NCBI GenBank assembly: GCA_030432775.1
Contig: JAUILO010000049.1
Location: 1 to 15,461, forward strand
Reading direction: 5' to 3'
DNA: 15,461 bases
Origin: Alphaproteobacteria bacterium
Lineage (GTDB): Bacteria > Pseudomonadota > Alphaproteobacteria > Micavibrionales > Micavibrionaceae
The position numbers and the translations under genes are program-made. The notes under the pieces are model-generated. The model saw only the letters and a list, made by a program, of their open reading frames with translations, was not told where the DNA came from and did no database searches. Below are positions 7,503-14,323 of this stretch, piece after piece; within the stretch, counting starts at the first letter, position 1; each line of letters opens with the position of its first letter.

Positions 7503-7512
7503 ATTCATTCAA

Positions 7513-10245
7513 ATGGTAGATACGTTCAAGTTGCCTAATGGCATTACTGTGCTTTGTGAACAGCGTACAGATAAGAAAGACCAAGGCAAAGTCGCCTTTG
7601 TTATTGGTATCAAAAAAGGTTCAAAAGACGAGGCTATCGAAGAAAACGGACTGACATTTCTGGCGCAAGAATCAATCCTTGGCGGAAGCACGACAAGATC
7701 ACGCAAACAGGTCGCCGATGATGCCGAGCGCCTAGGTAGCCGGATCTCTACGGTAACACATCGGACAACCACAGAGTTTAGTACAGAAGCGCTAACAGAT
7801 AACCTTGATGGGGTTTTTCAGGTTCTAGCCGATATAATTGTAAATCCCGCCTTTGATGATGATGAAATTGAAAGCACCAGATCTCAGGTGTTGCATTGGA
7901 TCGAAGCGGAAAACCAAAGCCCATCCACCCGAGCGACACAGCAATATTTCGATGCGATGTTTGCCGGACAAAGTCTGGGTAAGCCGGCCATGGGCAGCAA
8001 GGAAAACGTAGCTTCTTTTACGACAGATCAAGTGCGTGAAAAATATGCCGCGCTTTTATCTGATCCGGAGAAAATTGTTGTATCGTTTTCAGGCGATATT
8101 ACGCCAAAACAGGCACAAGAGCTGGTCGAAAAATATCTGGGCTCTTTAACACCTGCTGTTAACCCCGTGCCAGATGCCAAGGCAGAGTTTATCGGTGAAG
8201 ACAAACGCGTTGAAGAAGACAATAATCAATTGAATTTGCGCATAGGATTTCCGGCGCCTTCTTCAAATGATCCGGATACTTATAATTTTTTACTGTTTAA
8301 CACGATGCTCAGCAGTGGAATGTCCAGTCCGCTCTTCACCGAAATTAGAGAAAAGCGCGGCTTGGTGTATAGCGTACAATCGGCTTACCAGTCTTTTGAT
8401 GAGGTCGGTGCATTTTTAATTGCTGCTGGTACGGGCAAGGGTAATGCGGGCGAGCTTGTGAATGCCTCGCTTGAACTGCTCGGCTCTGTTCTGGAGGGCC
8501 GCTTTACCCAAGAAGATCTGGATGTGGCAAAGAAGCGCATGGTTAGAAAAGTGCGATCTTCCGGTGAAACAGCGATGAGTTCGGCAAGTACGAATATGAG
8601 CAGCTTTTTCAAGCGTGGATATGTGCGTGATATCACAGAGCTTGAAGAAAAGCTGTCCGAGGTAAATCTTGAAGATGTAAAACGCGTTGTTTATGAGATG
8701 TTATCGAGCGGCAAATATGCATTTGGCGGCGTTGGCCCGCATGACACGATGCCCGATAAACAAACAATACTTGATACAATGAAAGAAAAAGCGGCGCTAT
8801 ACCAGCCGCAATCCCCATCAATCACTGCGGATCAGGCTGCGGCGTCTGCAAATCCGCTAAATAAAAGTACTCCGGTTGCCGCTAAAGATCCGCAAGTAAG
8901 CGTATTATCTAACGGTATGAAGGTTGTCACGATTGAACGCGAAGGCTCTGTGTCTTGTGGTGCGTGGGTTGGTGCAGGCACATCGCATGAAACGCCGGAG
9001 CTAAACGGCGCAACACATATGAACGAACATATGATGTTTAAAGGCACGCCATCTTATCCGGAGGGCAAGATTGATACGCTGGTTGAAAGAGATCTGCTTG
9101 GTGGTCTGAACGCATATACAACGTATGATAAAACGGCTTACTACTTTTATGATCTTGACGAAAGCGGCCTTGAAACAGTAGTCGATATTTGTGGCGAGAT
9201 GGTATTCAAAGCCAATATCGCCGAAGAAGCCTTTGATGGTAAAAAAATAATGAATGATGATGGTTCGACGACCAAAGCCAAAGGCGAACGTGATGTCGTT
9301 ATCGAAGAGATCAAAATGTATGATGACCGTGTGGGCTGGCGCGCATTTTTAACACAGCAAGCGCTGGCATTTCCTGATCAGGCGGATGGTAAGTCCATTC
9401 TTGGTACGGAGTTTACATTGCGTGCCATGAGTTCTGCGGATCTTCGCGCCTATCGTGACCAGTATTATTCTTCGAATAACGTCGTATTCTCTGCTGCCGG
9501 ACCTATCAAGCATGAGGATTTTGTTGCGCTGATCGAGAAGAAGTTTGGTCATATGACACCTACAGAGTTCGAGCCATTGAAGGCACCGAAATATGTAGGC
9601 GGTGTGGGCGTTGATGAAATGCCTCAGGCCAGTATGTGTAACATCGGTTTGTCGATGGAAGGTGTACCATTGAATGATGATAAGCTAGAGGCATATAAAG
9701 CGCTGGGAATTATTCTTGGTGGTTGTACATCTTCGCGTTTACAAGAAGATATGGTTGATGGTAAGGGCCTTACAGGGCAAGTGATGGCAGCCCATAGCGG
9801 TTTTGCGCATTGGGGATTGTTCGGTGTTGATTTTGAAGTCGAGCCGGAGAATGTCAAAGAGTCCCTTGCTCTGGTTTATGACCATATCAGGGATGTCGCA
9901 CAATCGGGCGTAAGCGCGGACGAACTTGATAAAGCCAAGTCCTTACTTGAGATGACGCTTCGCAGATCATATGAAAGCAACCGTAAAGCCTGTGACACGG
10001 CTGGGCGTACTTTGATCGCCACAGGACATGTAGATAATATCGAGCAAAGCGCCGCACGTATTAGAGCGCTGAGCGTGCAGGATATTCAGGATGTTGCAAA
10101 TCTGATGATGAAGTCAAACCCGACACTTGCAATCGTCGCGCCTGTTGGTGTGGATCATAGTTTATTACCAGATCAAGCCGAATTGCTTGCTATGCGAAAT
10201 GGTTCTGGTGGTCAGGCGTTGGGGTTTAATATGGCGCCCCGGTAA
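7513..10245 (+). CDS. Two-unit fused M16B metallopeptidase, inactive half first
   Basis: A 910-residue cytoplasmic protein (no signal peptide) made of two M16B units joined by an Ala/Pro/Ser-rich linker (about 431-460). M16 enzymes are zinc peptidases that close like a clam around peptides. The second unit has the inverted zinc motif H502-M-N-E505-H506, with E599 in VIEEIKMYDD as the likely third ligand. The H506-E599 spacing is longer than usual because of an extra stretch around 575-592 (KKIMNDDGSTTKAKG). In the first unit the same site reads F49-L-A-Q52-E53, so it cannot bind zinc. The first unit keeps the Arg/Tyr motif REKRGLVYS (279-287); the second has VDGKGLTGQ there. The halves therefore complement each other, as in heterodimeric M16B pairs. 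In pitrilysin and insulysin the catalytic half comes first; here it is second. hemH follows on the same strand after 110 bases, with no terminator seen between. Confidence 0.93.
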   Translation: MVDTFKLPNGITVLCEQRTDKKDQGKVAFVIGIKKGSKDEAIEENGLTFLAQESILGGSTTRSRKQVADDAERLGSRISTVTHRTTTEFSTEALTDNLDGVFQVLADIIVNPAFDDDEIESTRSQVLHWIEAENQSPSTRATQQYFDAMFAGQSLGKPAMGSKENVASFTTDQVREKYAALLSDPEKIVVSFSGDITPKQAQELVEKYLGSLTPAVNPVPDAKAEFIGEDKRVEEDNNQLNLRIGFPAPSSNDPDTYNFLLFNTMLSSGMSSPLFTEIREKRGLVYSVQSAYQSFDEVGAFLIAAGTGKGNAGELVNASLELLGSVLEGRFTQEDLDVAKKRMVRKVRSSGETAMSSASTNMSSFFKRGYVRDITELEEKLSEVNLEDVKRVVYEMLSSGKYAFGGVGPHDTMPDKQTILDTMKEKAALYQPQSPSITADQAAASANPLNKSTPVAAKDPQVSVLSNGMKVVTIEREGSVSCGAWVGAGTSHETPELNGATHMNEHMMFKGTPSYPEGKIDTLVERDLLGGLNAYTTYDKTAYYFYDLDESGLETVVDICGEMVFKANIAEEAFDGKKIMNDDGSTTKAKGERDVVIEEIKMYDDRVGWRAFLTQQALAFPDQADGKSILGTEFTLRAMSSADLRAYRDQYYSSNNVVFSAAGPIKHEDFVALIEKKFGHMTPTEFEPLKAPKYVGGVGVDEMPQASMCNIGLSMEGVPLNDDKLEAYKALGIILGGCTSSRLQEDMVDGKGLTGQVMAAHSGFAHWGLFGVDFEVEPENVKESLALVYDHIRDVAQSGVSADELDKAKSLLEMTLRRSYESNRKACDTAGRTLIATGHVDNIEQSAARIRALSVQDIQDVANLMMKSNPTLAIVAPVGVDHSLLPDQAELLAMRNGSGGQALGFNMAPR

Positions 10246-10261
10246 GTAGCCCCGGTAAATA
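10236..10261 (+). repeat. 13-bp tandem duplication across the M16 stop codon
   Basis: Two copies of gccccggtaa(g/a)ta, at 10236-10248 and 10249-10261, with one mismatch. The first copy encodes the last residues and the TAA stop of the M16 gene; the second copy lies just after it. Looks like a small slippage or duplication event without coding effect. Confidence 0.7.
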
Positions 10262-10355
10262 AAAAACTTTCTCGTCGCAATAAATGATCCGTCTGCGTAT
10301 ATTATGCGTAAGACATTAAAACCTATGTATTTTATTCAATTTTATAAGGCGTAGC

Positions 10356-11396
10356 ATGACAGCAGAAAACTCCAAATACCTCCCTGCGGATCACCCTCCG
10401 GTGAAAGAAGAAAAGATAGGCGTTTTACTGCTTAATCTGGGTACTCCCGATGGAACGGATTATTGGTCGGTACGAAAATATCTATCCGAGTTTCTAAGTG
10501 ATCAACGGGTTATTGATTTACCCAAATATCTTTGGCAGCCATTGTTACAAGGTATCATTCTAACCAAACGTCCTTTCAGCAGCGGCCATGCCTATGAGCT
10601 GATCTGGAATAAGGAAAAGGATGAATCTCCGCTTAAAACATATACGCGTTCACAATGTGAAAAGATGAGTGCGCAGCTTGGCAAGAAATATCCGAATATT
10701 GTTTTTGAATGGGGTATGCGTTACGGCAATCCGTCAACAAAATCGGCGATTGATAAATTGCAGGAGCAGGGCTGTACTAAAATACTGCTCTTTGCTCTAT
10801 ATCCGCAATATAGTGCCTGTACGACCGCAACGGCCTACGATAAGGCATTTGACGCGTTAAGGACGCTCAAGAGGCAACCTGCGGTCAGAACAGCCCCAGC
10901 TTGGCATGATGATCCGGCCTATATACAGCTATTGGCGGATTCTGTGCGTGATAAGCTCAAGACACTTGATAGTGAACCTGAATATATTTTGACGTCATTC
11001 CATGGCTTGCCAAAACGCTATTTGCTTGAAGGTGACCCGTATCATTGTTACTGCGCCAAGACATCACGTCTAGTGCGTGAAAATCTGGACTGGCCGGCCG
11101 ATCGCTGGATCAATACGTTCCAGTCACGCTTTGGCCCTGCTGAATGGCTGACCCCGTATACGGATGAGACGATAGACCGTCTGGCACAAGAAGGGGTGAA
11201 GCATATTGCAATCATGTCACCGGCATTTGTGTCTGAATGCATCGAGACATTGGAAGAGATACAAATTCAGGCTCAAGAAAGCTTTATTGAAAATGGCGGC
11301 GAGACCTTTACCTATATTGAATGTCTGAATGATGCAGATACGCATATCCAATATCTTTCAACGCTGGTTGAAAAAGAGCTTAAGGGCTGGTTATAA
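10356..11396 (+). CDS. hemH: Ferrochelatase
   Basis: Inserts ferrous iron into protoporphyrin IX, the last step of protohaem synthesis, at the cytoplasmic membrane surface. The 346-residue protein is of normal bacterial length. It has the N-terminal strand and loop VLLLNLGTPDG (23-33), RKYLSEFLSD (40-49), the ALYPQYSACTTAT segment (147-159), the catalytic His H216 in SFHGLP, the GDPYHCYCAKT loop (227-237) and E297 in SECIETLEE near the end. The CYC cysteines (C231, C233), with C295 and others, leave open a [2Fe-2S] cluster as reported for some bacterial ferrochelatases; this is not provable here. The ATG at 10356 has aagg six bases upstream. It lies 110 bases after the M16 gene and may be co-transcribed with it; a TATATTAT stretch at 10298-10305 without a clear -35 could be its own promoter. 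A terminator follows at 11472. Confidence 0.97.
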   Translation: MTAENSKYLPADHPPVKEEKIGVLLLNLGTPDGTDYWSVRKYLSEFLSDQRVIDLPKYLWQPLLQGIILTKRPFSSGHAYELIWNKEKDESPLKTYTRSQCEKMSAQLGKKYPNIVFEWGMRYGNPSTKSAIDKLQEQGCTKILLFALYPQYSACTTATAYDKAFDALRTLKRQPAVRTAPAWHDDPAYIQLLADSVRDKLKTLDSEPEYILTSFHGLPKRYLLEGDPYHCYCAKTSRLVRENLDWPADRWINTFQSRFGPAEWLTPYTDETIDRLAQEGVKHIAIMSPAFVSECIETLEEIQIQAQESFIENGGETFTYIECLNDADTHIQYLSTLVEKELKGWL

Positions 11397-11471
11397 ACGC
11401 CTAATCGCGCTCTTGATGGATCGCAAATAACTACTCCGGTATATAATCTGGCATAATCAAATAATAAAGCG

Positions 11472-11507
11472 GCCGCAGTAGAAGAGCCTCCTGCGGCTTC
11501 TTCTTTT
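11472..11507 (+). terminator. Terminator of hemH
   Basis: A 7-bp GC-rich stem (gccgcag 11472-11478 with ctgcggc 11491-11497), 12-base loop, then ttcttctttt on the plus strand. It begins 75 bases after the hemH stop and is the first good hairpin plus T-run downstream of it. Confidence 0.75.
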
Positions 11508-11559
11508 ATAAATTCGTATGTAAATTTGTTTTTGTGTGCAGCTTTTGCGCGTGTGGTTT

Positions 11560-11580
11560 TTTACGGCTGGTATCCGTAAA
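11560..11580. repeat. Perfect inverted repeat between two convergent terminators
   Basis: tttacgg (11560-11566) and ccgtaaa (11574-11580) with a 7-base loop. It lies between the hemH terminator and the rpmG terminator. Only three T follow on the plus strand, so at best a backup terminator. No gene is visible in 11397-11659. Confidence 0.4.
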
Positions 11581-11589
11581 TTTAGGCAC

Positions 11590-11615
11590 AAAAAAAGGCG
11601 GAATATATTTCCACC
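11590..11615 (-). terminator. Terminator of rpmG
   Basis: On the minus strand GGTGGAA (11615-11609), loop ATATA, TTCCGCC (11603-11597, one G-U pair), followed directly by seven T (11596-11590). It lies 44 bases beyond the rpmG stop. A textbook Rho-independent terminator, oriented for rpmG. Confidence 0.85.
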
Positions 11616-11659
11616 TAAGCTTGTAACGCTTTCTGGCCAGCGTTGAATTAAAAAATCGA

Positions 11660-11884
11660 TTAGTTCTTCTTTGAAGAAGGCATCTTCTTTTCTTCGAACA
11701 ATACGTGACAACCAACTTTTGCGCCATCTTCGCTAAGAGCGCGTGGGTCATATTTGTTCATCTTCAATTTCTCGGTCACATTTCTACCTTTTGTTGTGTA
11801 GTATGTGTACCCTGTTGGTTCACCTTTGACATTCTTGCCGGTGCTTACCATACGTACTTTTGCTGCAATGCCTTTTTTAGCCAT
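11660..11884 (-). CDS. rpmG: 50S ribosomal protein L33, elongated form
   Basis: Small basic protein of the large ribosomal subunit near the E site. The core is clear: MAKKG start, KVRMVST (9-15), TGYTYYTTKGRNVTEKLKMNKYDP (24-47) and the final HVLFEEKKM strand (60-68). At 74 residues it is longer than the usual ~55 (E. coli 55). There is about an 8-residue insert before TGYTYY (GKNVKGEP), another of about 8 after KYDP (ALSEDGAKVGC), and a short extra tail. Only one Cys is present, so this is the zinc-free type. The ATG at 11884 has aggt seven bases upstream. It is the last gene of the minus-strand topA-rnr-rpmG block, with its own promoter in the 83-base gap after rnr and a strong terminator. 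Confidence 0.93.
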   Translation of the reverse strand: MAKKGIAAKVRMVSTGKNVKGEPTGYTYYTTKGRNVTEKLKMNKYDPRALSEDGAKVGCHVLFEEKKMPSSKKN

Positions 11885-11923
11885 GACTATACCTGTCTAA
11901 TTCTAATTGAAACTTGTCAGCGC

Positions 11924-11951
11924 AATTTAATGATTTCAGACGCGGTGTCAA
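11924..11951 (-). promoter_or_regulatory. Promoter of rpmG
   Basis: Minus strand TTGACA (11951-11946), a perfect -35, a 16-base spacer, and TAAATT (11929-11924) as -10. The predicted start near 11917 gives a leader of about 33 bases. It allows L33 to be made independently of the upstream topA-rnr transcript. Confidence 0.6.
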
Positions 11952-11967
11952 GCTTTTCGTATAATTT

Positions 11968-14295
11968 TTAATGTTTTTTTCCTGAGCTACCCGGCTTTTT
12001 GCCTTTATAGCTTCCTTTCTTTTTGAATCCACTGTTTTTGAACTTGGAAGGTCCCCCGCCGGATTTCTTGCCACCCTTATTGGAACGCGGCGGTCTGGAA
12101 CCGCCATCTTTGCGGCTACTTTTAAATGTCAGCCCCGGAATATCGGCGCCTTTATCATCTGTAACGCCCAATATCGTGCCGCCGGTTACGCCATCTGCTT
12201 CCAGTAGCTCAACGGTTAATGTTGCGCCCAACCTGTATGTACGGCGTGTGCGTTTTCCTATTAAGGCGTGCTGGTCTTCAACATGTTCGTAATAATCATC
12301 GGGAAGGGATCGTATAGGGATCAAACCCTCGGCGCCGCTTTCAATCAGCCTTACGAATAAGCCGTAGCGTGTTACGCCTGTGATGCGTCCTTCAAAGCGT
12401 GCGCCGATCTGGTCTGATAAATATGATGCGATAAAACGATCAACAGATTTACGTTCGGCTGAAATAGATGTGCGCTCGGTCGCGGAAATATGAACGGCTT
12501 GCTCTTCCAGCTCCAGCATATCATCTTCGCTGAGCCCCCCTTCACCGAGCTTATAAGCGGTAATCAGGCTGCGGTGTACGAGTAAATCGGCATAACGGCG
12601 AATGGGGGATGTAAAATGTGCGTATTGGGTAAGCGCAAGGCCAAAATGCCCGTAATTCTGAATGCCGTAATGCGCTTGTGATTGCGCGCGCAATATAACT
12701 TCGCTGATTAAGTGGCTATAGGGTAGCTCTGCAGCTTGCAGCAATAGATTATTGAGTTCTTTACCGCGGATAACCTGTCCACGCGGGAATGATAGACCGA
12801 AGGCTTCGAGGAAGCTTCTGATGCTTTCAAGTTTTGCAGAATCCGGATTTTCATGCACGCGGTAAACACACGGCGCTCGTTTGGCTTCCAGCGCTTTGGC
12901 AGCGGCGACATTGGCCAAAATCATAAATTCTTCGATCAATTTATGGCTATCCATGCGCTCGCGCGTGCGCACATCATGCATTTCGCCATCATCATTGAGG
13001 ACAATATCACGCTCGGGTAGGTCGAGTTCCAGAGCATGTCGACCCAGGCGGTGTTTGTATAAGACATCATAGGCTTCGTATAATGGTGTAATAACCTCAT
13101 CCATCAAGGGCGCTGTTGTATCATCAGGCGTGCCGTCTTTTGCGGCTTGTACTTGTTCATAGACAAGCCGTGCCTTTGATTTCATCAAGCCGCGTACGAA
13201 TTTGTAATTGGTTAGATCGCCTTCATTATCAATCCATAAATGTGCTGCAAGACAGGCTCTGTTCTCATCAGGGCGCAGCGAACATAAATCATTTGAAAGT
13301 TTTTCCGGTAACATCGGAATGACGCGATCAGGGAAATAGGTCGAGTTGCCGCGCCGCAATGCTTCATCATCAAGCGATGATCCAGCACGCACGTAATATG
13401 ATACATCGGCAATGGCAACAATCAGATGGAAACCGTCTTCGGTTTTTTCGGCATATACGGCATCGTCAAAATCTTTGGCAGTTATGCCATCAATTGTAAC
13501 AAGTGGAATATCCCGTAGATCTTCTCGTTTTCCGAGTTCGGGTACTGTCATGTTTTGTGTCTCGTCAATCACAGATTGCGGGAATACATCTTGCAAACCC
13601 ATCTCATAGGCACTGATCAAGCTGATGGCCTTGCGGTCATTTTCATGGCCGATAATTTCGATGATGCGGGCCTGTTTTTGTCTTGAGCCGCGGCGCGCGG
13701 GTTGTGCTTCGCCAACAACGAAATCCCCCTCTTGCGCATTACCGATTTCTTCCGGCGGGATAATAAAATCGAATTTGGCTTTTTTATCGACGGGAATAAG
13801 CGCAAAGCCATTTTTCTGTTTGCGAATGATACCCAAAATTCTGTTTTGCGGTTTATCAAGTCTGCGTATAACCCGCGCTTGGTATGATCCGTCATCAATA
13901 CGGGTCAGACGCGCCAATACACGGTCGCCTTCGGCAAAGGATGAATTGTCTGATTTATCAGCACTTTTCTTGCCAGCCGGCAGGACTTCGATAAGCTGTT
14001 CGTCACTTATGTTGCTATCCTCGCCACCGCTTACCGGTGTAGCAAAGGCATCGCCATCAGGGGTGATCATATTAATCTCGACCACCATGATATTCGGTAA
14101 GGCAAGCGGCATGCTATATGCGCCGTTATCTTGCTTGATGATTTGTTCCTTTTTGACCATCTTGCGCAGCAATTCGCGGAATGGACGGCGTGTTTCGCCA
14201 TGGATACGGAAACGCCGTGTTAGTTCGCGCCGTGTCATAGGCTTATGCGCCTCGGTTAAATATTGAATAATCTCGTCAGGGGATGGAAGGGTCAA
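11968..14295 (-). CDS. rnr: Exoribonuclease R (RNase R)
   Basis: Processive 3'-5' exoribonuclease that degrades structured RNA, including rRNA and mRNA in quality control. The 775 residues contain an N-terminal winged helix (about 5-60, MTRRELTRRFRI), OB cold-shock domains (about 65-215), the RNB catalytic domain (about 257-625) and an S1 RNA-binding domain (about 629-711). The acidic catalytic residues D269, D275, D277 and D278 are present in IDGITAKDFDD, and the RNB motif FTSPIRRYADLLVHR is at 561-575. A basic Lys/Gly/Ser-rich tail follows (725-775), as in RNase R of E. coli, where the Lys-rich end takes part in trans-translation. The start is TTG at 14295: a stop lies in frame at 14319-14317 and no ATG occurs before Met20, which would cut into the winged helix. 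There is no good Shine-Dalgarno sequence, so translation may depend on topA, which ends 28 bases upstream. Confidence 0.96.
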   Translation of the reverse strand: MTLPSPDEIIQYLTEAHKPMTRRELTRRFRIHGETRRPFRELLRKMVKKEQIIKQDNGAYSMPLALPNIMVVEINMITPDGDAFATPVSGGEDSNISDEQLIEVLPAGKKSADKSDNSSFAEGDRVLARLTRIDDGSYQARVIRRLDKPQNRILGIIRKQKNGFALIPVDKKAKFDFIIPPEEIGNAQEGDFVVGEAQPARRGSRQKQARIIEIIGHENDRKAISLISAYEMGLQDVFPQSVIDETQNMTVPELGKREDLRDIPLVTIDGITAKDFDDAVYAEKTEDGFHLIVAIADVSYYVRAGSSLDDEALRRGNSTYFPDRVIPMLPEKLSNDLCSLRPDENRACLAAHLWIDNEGDLTNYKFVRGLMKSKARLVYEQVQAAKDGTPDDTTAPLMDEVITPLYEAYDVLYKHRLGRHALELDLPERDIVLNDDGEMHDVRTRERMDSHKLIEEFMILANVAAAKALEAKRAPCVYRVHENPDSAKLESIRSFLEAFGLSFPRGQVIRGKELNNLLLQAAELPYSHLISEVILRAQSQAHYGIQNYGHFGLALTQYAHFTSPIRRYADLLVHRSLITAYKLGEGGLSEDDMLELEEQAVHISATERTSISAERKSVDRFIASYLSDQIGARFEGRITGVTRYGLFVRLIESGAEGLIPIRSLPDDYYEHVEDQHALIGKRTRRTYRLGATLTVELLEADGVTGGTILGVTDDKGADIPGLTFKSSRKDGGSRPPRSNKGGKKSGGGPSKFKNSGFKKKGSYKGKKPGSSGKKH

Positions 14296-14323
14296 TCGAA
14301 CCGCTTTTCTACTTTTTTAGCTG

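Noticed and set aside
7498..7512. GTG at 7498 as the start of the M16 gene
   Set aside because: It is part of the aggtggg Shine-Dalgarno sequence for the ATG at 7513, and the protein from 7513 begins as M16B proteins do.
7513..10245. Idea that the M16 protein is two genes fused by a frameshift or sequencing error
   Set aside because: The frame is continuous through a normal-looking linker (residues 431-460), with no start codon plus ribosome binding site at the second unit.
11413..11447. TTGATG and TATAAT just after hemH as a promoter for a small RNA ending at the 11472 hairpin
   Set aside because: The spacing between the hexamers is 23 bases, and the transcript would be only about 50 bases, mostly the hairpin. 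Not supportable.
13625..14266. A 213-codon open frame on the plus strand opposite rnr
   Set aside because: Antisense shadow of RNase R, whose domains and catalytic residues are intact; the product is Ser/Arg-rich and unlike any family I know.
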